A stretch of 39,349 bases of DNA from Ophiothrix spiculata (GCA_000969725.1 JXSR01S041725.1), one strand, 5' to 3'. Counted from the stretch's first letter, positions 10,390 through 20,870 are shown. Made by a program: numbers and translations. Notes: generated by a model from the letters alone, not told the origin.

Positions 10390-10797
10390 GTGAGTGGAAG
10401 GAAGTCGTATCTGCAATGGCTGCCCTAAGTTATATTAATTTTAAGCCTCTTCACAAGAATGTGGCAAATCTCTCAAAATGTCCCTGCCTTATATCAGTGG
10501 TTCTTGAAATTGTTCTTCAGGTGACTGTGTCACCTGAAGAACCATTTCAAGAACCACTGACCCAAGATTGGAGATTATAAAGTGTGCAATCCAAATTTAT
10601 GACAAATGGCAGCTTTGCAGATACGACTTTCTTGCACTCACATGACGAGATATAAACCCACTTGTGAAGAACCATTTCAAGAACCACTGACCCAAGATTG
10701 GAGATTATAAAGTGTGCAATCCAAATTTATGACAAATGGCAGCTATTGCAGATACGACTTTCTTGCACTCACATGACGAGATATAAACCCACTTGTG
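10390..10797. mobile_element. Palindromic MITE (family F) with duplicated right half
   Basis: The left arm starts GTGAGTGGAAGGAAGTCGTA and TCTGCAATGGCTGCC. The right arm is its complement, ending GGCAGCTTTGCAGATACGAC, TTTCTTGCACTCAC at 10641. A second copy of the right half, 10665-10795, repeats 10535-10664 with a 130-base period. A simpler relative lies at 28521-28705. The 97-codon frame at 10287-10580 crosses the palindrome centre and is not a gene. Confidence 0.8.
10494..10560. repeat. Near-perfect 31-bp-arm palindrome
   Basis: The left arm begins TCAGTGGTTCTTGAAATTG. The right arm ends CATTTCAAGAACCACTGA. There is one mismatch, and a 5-base spacer, CTGTG, at 10525-10529. It is the centre of the family F element and is strongly cruciform-forming. 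Confidence 0.9.
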
Positions 10798-10894
10798 ATT
10801 CTGTGGCATTACTATTTTTGTGCCTTTCGAGCCGGACCTATGATCAAGGTTGTGTATCATGTCTATGATAATATTAGAAATGACCTAAACTCAT

Positions 10895-11030
10895 AGTTTC
10901 CTTGGGCAAGAAACTTTACTCTACTTGCTCCGTGGTCGGACAGTCACGTAAAGCCGTGGGTCCCCTGTACGAATAGACTCCTTCATGTGGTATGCATGTT
11001 ATGCAAGTACTTGTATCATTGATTGATTTT
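10895..11030 (+). mobile_element. 5'-truncated SINE body
   Basis: From GTTTCCTTGGGCAAGAA onward this matches the body of the full SINE at 15803-16028. Shared segments include TACTCTACTTGCTCCGTG, GGTCCCCTGTACGAATAGAC, CTCCTTCATG and GCATGTTATGCAAGTACTT. It ends in a degenerate TGATTGATT tail. No tRNA head is attached, and the sequence before it is unrelated. Confidence 0.85.
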
Positions 11031-12139
11031 CTGTGAAATAAACTACATTAATTTGAGCTCAATATAGATTGCACGAAAACATAGTAAGCGAGAAATGTCA
11101 TATCTTCAAGACTTTCTGCATAAATTGTTTGAGATCAAAACCAAAGCAAACCCCTTCTCCTAGCCTACAAATTTGATAAAAGCGGGGGTTTTCAAATTCA
11201 AAATCTCCATGCTTACTTCGAAATAATTGCAAAGTATCATTTCAAGAAAGTCGTTGGTTGCATCGGTTATCATTGTAATTGTCACGAAGGGAAATTGCAC
11301 TAACACATGGTGGACTTTTAATACCAACAAGGTCTGCATGGTTACGATAGCCAATGATTTATACACACTTTATTTAATCGGTGCAAGTAGAAAAAGTTAT
11401 AGGATTTTCACCCAAAGTATATATCTTGATGCTTGATAAAGAGATAGCTTTTAAACATTTGTTTTAGCAGATATCTGTCTCGAAAATTGCATAGATGTGC
11501 ATTAACATTGAAGAAAACTAACATTTTTAATCCTTTACTTCAAAAAAATAGAAAATGATTCAAAATCCAATAACTCTGCAAACGAAAGGCTGTATTTGGC
11601 CAAATCATCTTCTTTTATTCTTTCTTTATTGAATATAGCAGGGTGAGGAAATAATACATTACATAAGAAATGCAAATAGCAAATTAGTGAAAATATACAC
11701 TTTCTATTATGTAATTTTGTCATCCATTCGCATTTTTATATCATATTGTTGTTGATATTTTGGACTACATCTTTATCATAAATTTTGATTAAAAAGTACA
11801 TGTAACAGAATATGAAAGAGCAAAATTTGACACTTCTATCAATTTTTTTGTTTGCATCTTCTCTTTTCACTTAATCGGTTATAAAATTTAAACGAAATAT
11901 TAGATTTTCATGGAATAAAAACCATTTTGAAGCTTCCTGTTTTCTTAATTATATTATCTCAAAACTGCTTTTAGTAGTGATGGGTCCTTAAATTTGATGC
12001 TTTCATGACAATTCATTATTACAACAAATAAGATCAATGTACGCTATTTCACTGAAGTTGTTATTCGTATAACAACAGTCTGCTTGTTTGCTTTTTACGT
12101 CTACAGGTGCTTAACAAATGATCAAATTCATGCTATCAC
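11031..12139. other. Unassigned AT-rich DNA
   Basis: Three short overlapping frames (11160-11366 minus, 11227-11436 plus, 11535-11723 minus) show no recognisable domain and have the composition expected by chance. No repeat ends were seen. Confidence 0.5.
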
Positions 12140-12425
12140 AGATCCCCAGGCGAAGATATATATGCATCCCTAAAACCCAGTAAAGGCTTTGAATAGGATA
12201 TAGAAAAGACGAAAAAGCCGCACTGTTTCCGTCTATTGCCGTTAACTGTTGCATTCTTTAAGGAAATTGAATCCTACAGTATGCAATTCAGCTTCAGGTA
12301 TTACCTGTTTGATAGTTGTCACAGACATAGAAAAAGAAGAACGAAGATCTGCCTGCTATTATAATGCTAAAAGGATCATATACTCGTATATAGCTTGTTT
12401 CTAGACAAGAAAGTAATATATTTTT
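12140..12425 (+). repeat. Repeat family D, copy 2
   Basis: It matches 9545-9810 through GCACTGTTTCCGTCTATTGC, GTTAACTGTTGCATTCTTTA, GATCTGCCTGCTAT and TTTCTAGACAAGAAAGTAAT. D copies are about 2.6 kb apart, close to the 2.8-kb spacing of E copies 1 and 2. Confidence 0.8.
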
Positions 12426-12979
12426 GTAACTAAAACATCGCAAATGTTACCCGCATATAATTCAGAATGACGCTGAGATATCATATTGAACTGAATTACG
12501 AAGGGGAAGAAGGAAATATTTCATTTTCTATGTTCATGGTGTTATCTTCTTTCACACGGATTCAGATTGTTTCCTTGAGTCGCCGTGTAGTTCTGTCTTG
12601 TTCTTGATCAATGCGTTTTGCCTTTGAACAAAGACGAGGGGCTTATAAGTTAAATAAAATTTACGATTCACCCTTTCTGAAACGGCAACTAACCTGTGAC
12701 GTCACAAAGTCATCAGATAGACGCGATTGCCAGTTAAAACAGCAAACTTTCAGTTAGGAAGAGAAATATTTCTAGTAAGTACCATTTTAAATTTATAGGA
12801 TCTGTAATCAAAAATGTTTATACCAGGAACTATAAACGATCATGATGAATCTAATCAGAGTCTCAATGTTTGTCATTTAGAAATAACTATTATTTTGTTT
12901 TTCTGTGTTACACGCAAACCAAAATAATTCTCAGTTTCTCCAAATAGGGCCCTGTCACACACATCACCATATAGAGCCA
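12426..12979. other. Unassigned DNA with a CRE-like palindrome
   Basis: GTGACGTCAC at 12696-12705 is a perfect 10-base palindrome containing the CREB/ATF consensus TGACGTCA. No promoter or transcript is otherwise evident, and TGACGTCA-like words recur through this window, so a regulatory role is not shown. Confidence 0.35.
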
Positions 12980-13009
12980 AACGTACGTTAGGTACGCCTA
13001 ACGTACGTT
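12980..13009. repeat. Perfect 13-bp-arm palindrome
   Basis: AACGTACGTTAGG (12980-12992) and CCTAACGTACGTT (12997-13009) are perfect reverse complements separated by TACG. It overlaps the left target-site duplication of the adjacent hAT-like element. CCCTGTCACAC lies just upstream, and a similar phrase precedes the palindromes at 18086-18157. Confidence 0.9.
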
Positions 13010-13015
13010 AATCCC

Positions 13016-13358
13016 CAGCGGCGTAGCGAGGGTGTCTGGCGCCCAGGGCAAGAAGTGAAACTGGCGCCCCCCCCCCCCCTCGGTGGGGGGGTGGGGGGGT
13101 GGTCAACTTGAAAAGGTACGCCCCAAAAACTCCTCATATTTTGGCTAAAATGGGTAATTTCTGCTAAATTTTGATGAAATCTTTTTCCAGCACGCAATTT
13201 TTTTTTTTTTGCAGTAATATTTGCTAATTTCAGCAGTATGTCCCCTGTTGTTGGTACAATTATTTGTCATGTAGTGGCGATTTGGCGCCCCCCTAGAGGT
13301 GGCGCCCGGGGCAACTTGCGACCCTTGCCCCCCCCCCCCCCCCTTAGCTACGCGCCTG
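13016..13358. mobile_element. Non-autonomous hAT-like transposon
   Basis: The left terminus CAGCGGCGTAGCGAGGG and the reverse complement of the right terminus, CAGGCGCGTAGCTAAGGG, form terminal inverted repeats beginning CAG, as usual for hAT elements. The 8-base duplication TTAATCCC flanks it exactly (13008-13015 and 13359-13366), the hAT target length. Subterminal GGCGCCC and long C or G runs are mirrored at both ends. At 343 bp it has no transposase. Two short frames on the minus strand are artefacts of the repeat. Confidence 0.85.
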
Positions 13359-13539
13359 TTAATCCCACTTAAAATGGAACAATTTATCATTCAAAACTAT
13401 ATTTATTATTAAGTTAATATCAGTTTGAAAGCTCACGCTCATCGATGTCGATGTCAAAAATACAGTTACTAGGCGTAATTGTATTTTTTTTTTATTTTTT
13501 TTTGGATAAAAAATGTCTTTATCTTCGTATTTATGTCAT

Positions 13540-13880
13540 ATTTGAACGTGTTTTGCAAAAACTAAAATGAGGAAGGCTATAGTCAATGAAATCGGTTCAA
13601 TATTTGATAACCTATCAACGATTATAGAGAGCAGGTGGGATTTTAATGAAAGATAAACAGAAGATGGAAATAAAAGAGGAAGATGTATGTATCGACACAG
13701 GAAGATAGATGAGAAGAAAATTGGATCAACAGGATGCTTCAAATAGTCAAAGACACCTGCCGTTTTCATTAAAAAAACAGAAACGGGTCAAGCTATAACA
13801 GGCTTGACATCACCTAGTTAACTATAAATGGTCATCAAAGTGCGGTGCTTCTTAAACACGTTAAATTTGTCTTGACGTAT
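13540..13880 (+). repeat. Repeat family E, copy 3
   Basis: It aligns directly with 5945-6372 and 8715-9125. Landmarks include TAGAGAGCAGGTGGGATTTT, AAGATGTATGTATCGACACA, TTGGATCAACAGGATGCTTC and ATCACCTAGTTAACTA. A minus-strand open frame resembles those in the other copies but shows no codon-position bias. Confidence 0.85.
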
Positions 13881-14226
13881 AGTTGGCTGCTTACACATCA
13901 TCCTCTTGTCAAATTTTGACAGGTAGTCAATAGGTTAGTTGCCAACTAGAAATATCAGGGTTTCTCAAACTTATATTTAACTTATCTGCTCTCTTTAACT
14001 AATCATTGTCGACCTTTGAGACACAAGATTAAACTGAAGTTATGCGCTCTTCATGATCCAATTCAAGATCTTATGATCACCAACGTACAATTTTCAACAT
14101 TTTTTCTAAGGAGCTGGTAACTTTGCAAAGATTTATAAATATGAAAAAAAAAATCATGAAAAACAATTATTTCATAAAATAGCTAAACAAGTGACAGTAT
14201 CCTTATTTTAGCAAACATTATTTTAA

Positions 14227-14799
14227 CCCTCGTCTTCCTGAGCCTTTTTTGTAACACGTCTTCTAAGGGGGGTTTCCCCGCTCTGTGATTTTGAAATTGG
14301 GACCCCAAAGCTATATTGTTTGGTACTATTATAGTATAGGGTAGGGTCTCTTCTTTCTATTGATACCAAGATCATGCAAATCGGTCGATGCGTTACATAA
14401 ATATGACGTAACAAAGTTTTTCCGAACCTAAAAATCGACTTTGGACAAAAATTGTCACTTTTTCAAAAAATCGTTTTAATGTCCAATTTTGGTCTTTTTT
14501 TTTTTTTTTGGCTAATGAATAAAGAAATAGACAATTCTAACATGTCCTGTAAGTTTCACATTCGTATCATGCAGATATTAATCAAAATTGCGATTTGAAA
14601 ATTTTCGAGGTAACAAACACCCAACCTACCCTCGGACTTTGACGGACTACAATAACCTCACTTAGGTAGTACTTCCAATTTTGTTCATCAAAATGACCGC
14701 AAAGGATGTAAAAACAATTACCTAAATGCTCACGGTCGCTTTATTTTGCGTTTTGGTGCAATCGGCGATCATTCGTTAGGCCCCTTAGGAAGACAAGGG
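14227..14799. mobile_element. piggyBac-like non-autonomous element
   Basis: TTAA occurs at both edges (14223-14226 and 14800-14803), the obligate piggyBac target. The left end CCCTCGTCTTCCTGAGCC and the reverse complement of the right end, CCCTTGTCTTCCTAAGGGG, form inverted repeats starting CCCT, as in that superfamily. The interior of about 570 bases has no transposase frame; a 63-codon minus frame at the left end includes the terminus and is a shadow. Confidence 0.85.
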
Positions 14800-15084
14800 T
14801 TAACATTCTCACTTATCTATGATTTTACCATTCTTTCATGCGTCCAGTACATTAAGTAGCAACAATTTTCAAGGAGTGATTAACGTGATGATCACTGATC
14901 CTGCAATCTTCTGTATCTATCTCTCTCCCTATATACATGTATATATACTTGAATGAGCGTGGTGTTTTTAATGCAACCAATGAGATACCATTTAACAATA
15001 ATAACAACAACACCTGAAATGTATAGATGAGAGAAACATTCATCCCTATTTTAAGTTCGAAATAAATCTAATATACTAGATGTG

Positions 15085-16330
15085 ATGAAATAATATGGTC
15101 CATTGCGAAATAATCTAAGAATGCCTGGATTCCTCTTGATTGCTTGCAGGTGTTGCAAGATAGCTGCATTAATAATGATTGACAAATGAAATGGAATGAA
15201 AACAGGTAGGAGATTATTGAATACCTGGACTTAGAATCAGAGTACGTATACGCCAACTTTACTTGTTCGGCAGCTTCAAGCTTAGTTACTCTGACGCAAT
15301 AATGTAAACATGCGACTGGTATTCACATGTAGTTACTAGTAGCAGGTACCACATAATCTCATTTTCAATCATTAGCCTTTTATTCTTTATATACTTAAGG
15401 TATATTTGACAATTACGATTGCCGCTATTATTGAATGATATTTTATCATTATATTGAAAGCAAGAAAACAAACAGACAAACAAAAAACATTTGGTATCAT
15501 ATGCTGGCAGTGACATTACGGGGATCAAAACTCATACAATCTTCCATCGGTTTTCATCAAGCAACATGTGGTTATATCATACGAAACAGTCAGCGTTTAT
15601 GACAGATTAAAATGGTCATTATGTATGAGTTCAACGAATAACAATATTGCAAATACGTTTAACACTTTCTACTCGTAATTCATCTTATACGAACTATGAC
15701 TCGTGATTCTTGATTGTAAGTTTCTGAATACTAACAACTGAACGCGAAATCGTTGCCGCTTTCTTTATTTCTTGACGAACTGTTTCACATATAAAACCAA
15801 TAGTGATACTGGCCGAGCGGTTAGAGCACGGGTCTCGTAATACAGAGATTGTGGGTTCGATCCCCGGGTCGGGCGGTTTTCGTCTCTTTGTTTCCTTGGG
15901 CAAGAATTGTCGTTACTCTACTTGCTCCGTGTTCGGACAGTCACGTAAGCCGTGGGTCCCCTGTACGAATAGACTCCTTCATGGGGTATGCATGTTATGC
16001 AAGTACTTTGATTGATTGATTGATTGATATAAACGTGAATACTTAAAAATATAAATACGTAATTTGAACAAATTCTATAGTATTATTTGTCATACTTCAT
16101 TTTTTCTTTTGTTTAGTGAAATGACCACAAGTCATTTATTAAAACGTTTTAATCCGTCTTTCTAGAGCTAGATATGAATGAGTAACCAACCAACTAGCTT
16201 ACCATGTTTTTTCTGTATCCTTCTCTAAATGCGTAATGACATTTGCAATAAACCATACTCGTGCAATATATTTACAAACGGACAAACACACAGAAGAAAG
16301 ATTAGGGTACATGAGTCGAACACAAATTAT
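15085..16330 (+). repeat. Segmental duplication, side I
   Basis: Blocks in the same order match side II (21778-24000). They are AATATGGTCCATTGC through CAGGTGTTGCA and GAGATTATT; TTGACAATTACGATTGCC; TGACATTACG, TCATCAAGCAACATGTGG and GGTCATTATGTATGAGT; and AATGCGTAATGACATTTG through CAATAAACCAT. The blocks are interrupted by unrelated DNA, including the SINE at 15803 on this side only. Confidence 0.75.
15803..16028 (+). mobile_element. Full-length tRNA-derived SINE
   Basis: The head reads GGCCGAGCGGTTAGAGCAC (A-box region), followed by GGGTTCGATCCCC (B box). The TCTCGTAAT anticodon-loop region resembles a long-variable-arm tRNA. A body starting TTTCCTTGGGCAAGAA follows, then CGTGGGTCCCCTGTACGAAT, then a (TTGA)n tail at 16011-16028. 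A truncated relative is at 10895-11030. Two overlapping frames here, one on each strand, are shadows of the SINE. Confidence 0.9.
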
Positions 16331-17529
16331 TTTTGTGGACAAGAAATGCATCGTTTAATAATAATCATGATTTTTACTTTAAATGTCTCTATAATCCAGT
16401 AGAAACATCAGAAATTAATGGAGTAGCTGATATTAGGTTTAGTGGTTATAATGAGACCACGTACTGGAGGATAAGAAAAACAAAACTTAACTTGCCTCGG
16501 TCCTTTTATTTCGTGTTTTTGTTAAAAATCATCTTTTTTATTTTATTTTTTTAATTCTTTTAATATCTTCCTTGATTCAAATATCAAATAACTTTTCCTT
16601 AATGTTCATAACTATGTGGAACATGTCTAATGCTACAGCATTTTCTGTCGCAAAGTTAATTCATTTTATTTATCCAGGGGCTTCGTGTCGTAACACTTCT
16701 TTGACTCCTCTAATTGACACCAAGGGGTTTGCCTGTGTCATTTTATTTTCTTTTGTGAAGAATCTAATCAAAAGTAATCATCCCATCGCATAGAATTGAA
16801 TTGGTGAAACAAGTGCTCATTGTCTTGTTAATAGAACGCAACAATTGTACCTCTTGACGCCTCACATTATACTTTATACTTGTAGCATCGTCCTAAATTG
16901 TCAATAAAACTCATATTATCACTGTAAGAATATCGATTACCTTTGAATTAAGTGAGTTCATTTGTTGATTCAATATTGTGTTTCTGAAGCAAATGCCTAA
17001 AAGCAAAGGTAAATCACTTCACGTTTAATAAAATATCCGTTGTGTTTAGTTGTTTAATCACGCATTTATTTAAAAAAAAAAGTTTTTAAATAATTTAAGT
17101 TCTAGCGTCTGTTTTTGTATATATTTCCGGGTATTTTCTTTTCAGTAAATCATCATGATATGTGTTGATTCAACTTCTTAAAGATGTCAAAAACATTTTT
17201 ACCCCTAGCTGCAAGGTTAAGTACAGTCTCCTTTAATAGTATGGCTATCTAAACTAGTGTTTAAATAATGTAATGAGAAAAATAAACAAGTGGAATAATA
17301 ATGATAAGTTATTTACTTAACGTATTGCTTAAACTCTAAGGATGTTGATTACACATACTTAACCTAAGTAAAGGATAAGAAACGTGAGATTATTTTTTGT
17401 CTAGATAGAATAGCTGTTCAAGTAACGGATTGCTGAGAAAAACATTTGCGAAAATAGTGTTATAATTTTTCTTTTTATAAGCACTTAGCATAACTCAAGA
17501 TAACATTTATAAAAAAGTTTTATTAAAAT
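16331..17529. other. Unassigned DNA; donor of a gap-edge duplicate
   Basis: No gene is identified. Bases 16539-16633 recur exactly at 20167-20261, just before the sequence gap. The stretch from 16940 to 17090, with TTCTGAAGCAAATGCC and AGCAAAGGTAAATCACTTC, matches 28745-28860 and probably continues the segmental duplication. Confidence 0.6.
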
Positions 17530-17792
17530 GTTAAAGGGACTGGCCTAGATTCTTCCTACTAATATTTAACACACATGTAAAAATTAAGGATTTAAGAAAC
17601 ACAGGATAGTCACACTATTATCAAGGCATGATAATTGTACAAATCAATTCTTTCTCAATTTGAGTCATTTCTGTGTAATTTGTTGTACTTTTTTGGAATT
17701 TTCTACACTTGTAAGCTTTATATAGAGCATTTAAAGTTTTCCTTAAGTTTTTAATTCTAAGTGGAATCTAGGCTAAGGCTATTCTCTTTAAG
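17530..17792. mobile_element. Small inverted-repeat element, family H, copy 2
   Basis: The left end GTTAAAGGGACTGGCCTAGA and the right end GAATCTAGGCTAAGGC with ATTCTCTTTAA are approximate inverted repeats. Each end includes TTAA. The element resembles copy 1 at its ends. The TTAA could be a target duplication, but too few bases are conserved to be sure. Confidence 0.5.
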
Positions 17793-18272
17793 CCGGTGTT
17801 TAAAATACAGTGCTTTGAAGAAAAATCGCCCTGTTAAATTCTGTACCTGTGTTTGTTAATATATTATTCGTCATTACGGCCTATTTTCAATTGTTTCGTA
17901 CTCTCAGTAATTCATATTCACCGAATCCTGATGTTCTTATTACTGTTGTCACATTTTCAATATCGAATAAATTTTATTTTTTGCTGAACCGTTTGGTGTT
18001 TGTTAACATTACTTTAAACAGACTAGTCTTGATTCCATTTAGAATTAATGATTAATTCAAGAGCTTAAAACCCTGGTCACATAACCACCGGTCGCCGACC
18101 GGTGTCTGGTAAGCCGAAGGATGCCGCAACGCCGGTATGACATAGGTATGATACCGGTAAATGTTTGCGATTATGGAAATATGGAAATGCTCTAAATAAA
18201 GCTTCAAAATGTAGTAAAATCAAAAGGTTTAAAAATCTACATATCAGTTAAATTTGAGAGAGAATTAATTTG
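17640..18272. repeat. Inverted pair of H-interior sequences
   Basis: The reverse complement of 18180-18272 aligns with 17640-17732: CAAATYAATTCTYTCTCAA and a later AAGCTTTATWTAGAGCATTT block. The two arms enclose roughly 450 bases, including the 68-codon frame at 17849-18055, which shows no domain, and the GC-rich palindromes. Confidence 0.65.
18086..18157. repeat. Two adjacent GC-rich palindromes
   Basis: CACCGGTCG (18086-18094) and CGACCGGTG (18096-18104) are perfect complements around one C. CCGGTAT (18132-18138) and ATACCGG (18151-18157) form a second pair. The segment is much GC-richer than its surroundings and follows CCCTGGTCACATAA. Confidence 0.8.
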
Positions 18273-18310
18273 TAATATATCATTCTATGATGGTTCAGTG
18301 TGTGACTTCA

Positions 18311-20139
18311 TGTATGTCCAGTGCTTGTCCCCCTGCATTTGTACCTCATATGGATTTACCAGTTTAAAGATCAGAAACAATTTCAATGAAAACAATGTTA
18401 TTTTCACACCATTGTTTTCAGAGAAAAAAAAATGTGTTTTTTTTTTCAATATTCCACAAATTCAAGGAAAACAACTTGTAGGTAATATCAATAACAACAA
18501 GTTGTCGATTCAAGTGAACAAAATGGCAGCAGAAAAGTTGCGGGAAGAATCTAAGCCAGTTTTTTACCAAAATAAATACCATTGGAGGTAGCTCTATACC
18601 AAGCAAATTGAGAAACATATCAACATTGAAACACTAACTACACTTTCTCACCGTCACCGAAAATATAAAATACACCTAAAAGCCATCTTTGTCACCAAGC
18701 GTTTCTCGAGGCGAGAAATTCTATACTACACAATATTATTAATCCTACGCTTCTTGTGCAGGTGCATTCATTTGTTGATCTACCATCGTCATGTTTACCT
18801 TTAAAATTATCGCTTGCCTTTTCCCTCCCTTGTTGACTTTTGTCTGCCTGATGCCCTCATGTAAGTAGCTAAGGGCAGAAGTGAAATTAACCTATTATTT
18901 TGCATTAGGGTTTGAATAGTAAATAGGAATCAACAAGACCCTTTCACTTTTGTGACGTACTTTATTATACATGTATGAATACCAGAAGGATGTATCTGTA
19001 TTTTGTTACCTGTAAAGGACCTTTGTGCTAAAATATTGTATTTTTATCGTTTCTTGTGCTGGTATAACAACATGTTTTTAAAATGTAGAACGAGTTGAAT
19101 TAAGAATTTGCGATAAATATTGATTTTTAACTTGTTAGCTAACGTGCATTAAGAATGATGTATTCGCTGCAAATATCTCCAATGGTGTTGACAACTTATT
19201 GTGCATCAAATGAATTTATATAATAATAAATATAAAAGTCAGATACGCGTCCCTGGTTAAATATAGATAATTTAATTGTCATCCCTGTTGGTTTCCTACC
19301 GTCATTTGTATATTTTGTAGGACAGGGAGGAGAATCACTAGAGAGTTTGCACGTGACGTCATGTCATACTCACAACACCATTTTCATAAACCTACTCAAA
19401 TTATCTTTATGATAACTTATTACTACCCTCGATTTGTCTTGTGTAGAATGGACTTGCCAGCCAATTATATTTGTTGCATTTTTGGAGGATTTTCTACATT
19501 TTGATTTAAGGATCTACAACATTATAAGCTTACTACTTGGTTTGTCAATGAGCATACAGGTAATTAACATCACTATCATCATCAGCTCATTATCATACTG
19601 ACTGCAACTCTTGGCTTCTCGCACCTCATTAGGCTCATTGCAGTAAAAACTAAACCTTTTTTGATTTCAAGCAAAAAATCAGCTTTTTCATTCGACCATA
19701 TGAGCAGTTTTTCCAGTCATACGTTTGTTACTCGGTATGTGAAAAGTATTTTCTAATCAGAAATTTTTTTAAATTTTTCTACCCGTGCATGAATGAGCAC
19801 GTGTTTTCATTCAAAATCGTCACAAACGTTACCAAAAAAATACACCAAAATGTCACAAACGTTACCAAACAAAACATTGCATTTAAAGAAATCCTGACGA
19901 TAGAATTTCCTACCACTTTTATGAACTATTTATAAATATGTTACTAATTATAGCGCAATAAAAAATTCGCTAACATGTCAGAAAAAGTTTACTTTGAAGT
20001 CATTTGGAGCAACAAAAAAAATTTCCGTGCGAAGTCACAAACGTTACCAAACGTTACATGAACTTTATTCAGTATTTTGGAAATTATTTTAATCTTTAAA
20101 CACCTGCATGTCTTGATCCCACCAGTGAGCACCGTTATC
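18311..20139. other. Unassigned AT-rich DNA
   Basis: No gene is supported. TGAAAACAATG and CATTGTTTTCA form a short inverted repeat near 18387-18420. The 18-base phrase GTCACAAACGTTACCAAA occurs at 19819, 19852 (first 17 bases plus C) and 20034 without a surrounding tandem array. CACGTGACGTCATGT near 19350 joins an E box to a CRE-like word. Confidence 0.5.
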
Positions 20140-20261
20140 ACAGACTAGTCTTGATTCCATTTAGAATATTTTATTTTTTTAATTCTTTTAATATCTTCCT
20201 TGATTCAAATATCAAATAACTTTTCCTTAATGTTCATAACTATGTGGAACATGTCTAATGC
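20140..20261 (+). repeat. Patchwork of two upstream segments at gap edge
   Basis: Bases 20140-20167 are identical to 18018-18045. Bases 20167-20261 are identical to 16539-16633, running straight into the Ns. Exact identity over 95 bases contrasts with the diverged state of every other duplicate here. A local misassembly or unresolved haplotype is more likely than biology. Confidence 0.9.
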
Positions 20262-20631
20262 NNNNNNNNNNNNNNNNNNNNNNNNNNNNNNNNNNNNNNN
20301 NNNNNNNNNNNNNNNNNNNNNNNNNNNNNNNNNNNNNNNNNNNNNNNNNNNNNNNNNNNNNNNNNNNNNNNNNNNNNNNNNNNNNNNNNNNNNNNNNNNN
20401 NNNNNNNNNNNNNNNNNNNNNNNNNNNNNNNNNNNNNNNNNNNNNNNNNNNNNNNNNNNNNNNNNNNNNNNNNNNNNNNNNNNNNNNNNNNNNNNNNNNN
20501 NNNNNNNNNNNNNNNNNNNNNNNNNNNNNNNNNNNNNNNNNNNNNNNNNNNNNNNNNNNNNNNNNNNNNNNNNNNNNNNNNNNNNNNNNNNNNNNNNNNN
20601 NNNNNNNNNNNNNNNNNNNNNNNNNNNNNNN
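20262..20631. other. Assembly gap of 370 Ns
   Basis: Unknown sequence. Open frames reported across it consist almost entirely of unknown residues and mean nothing. Confidence 1.
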
Positions 20632-20870
20632 GGAGTAAAACGTATAACTGAGATAAACGCGTTCAAATATCAGTAAGCCCTATATTTTCTGTTGATCGTC
20701 TTAAGAATATGCAGATTTATTTCACATTTCCTATCATTTTTTGGAAGTGAAACTTTGCTGGTATTTTATAGTAAGCACTATGATTGTAAATCTGTCAAAA
20801 AATCAATTTCGGCAAATTACGACCTTGACATGTATTTTCACCTGTAGCGTAAAATGAAGTTTCTGGTATT
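20632..20870 (-). repeat. Dispersed repeat family B, copy 2 (inverted)
   Basis: Reverse-complemented, it follows 1307 back to 1085: GGAGTAAAACGTATAACTGA, AAACGCGTTC, TCGGCAAATTACGACCTTGA, then TTTCACCTGTAG and AAAATGAAGTTT. Relative to copy 1 it contains about 50 extra bases around 20745-20795. Confidence 0.75.

Noticed and set aside
10287..10580. 97-codon plus-strand frame
   Set aside because: It crosses the centre of the family F palindrome, so its second half is the reverse complement of part of its first.
6033..13769. Similar minus-strand open frames (starting MKTTG or MKTAG, with KHPVDPI) in all three family E copies, suggesting a conserved small protein
   Set aside because: In the codons I compared between copies 2 and 3, changes fall about equally at second and third positions, and many alter the residue. 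The shared frame follows from shared nucleotide ancestry, not coding selection.
15694..16015. Overlapping frames on both strands around the SINE, one containing DPGIEPTISVLRDPCSNR
   Set aside because: This is a translation of the tRNA-like head and SINE body, a common source of spurious protein predictions.
20200..20676. Open frames spanning the N run on both strands
   Set aside because: They consist almost wholly of unknown residues. The known bases at the left are a duplicate of 16539-16633.
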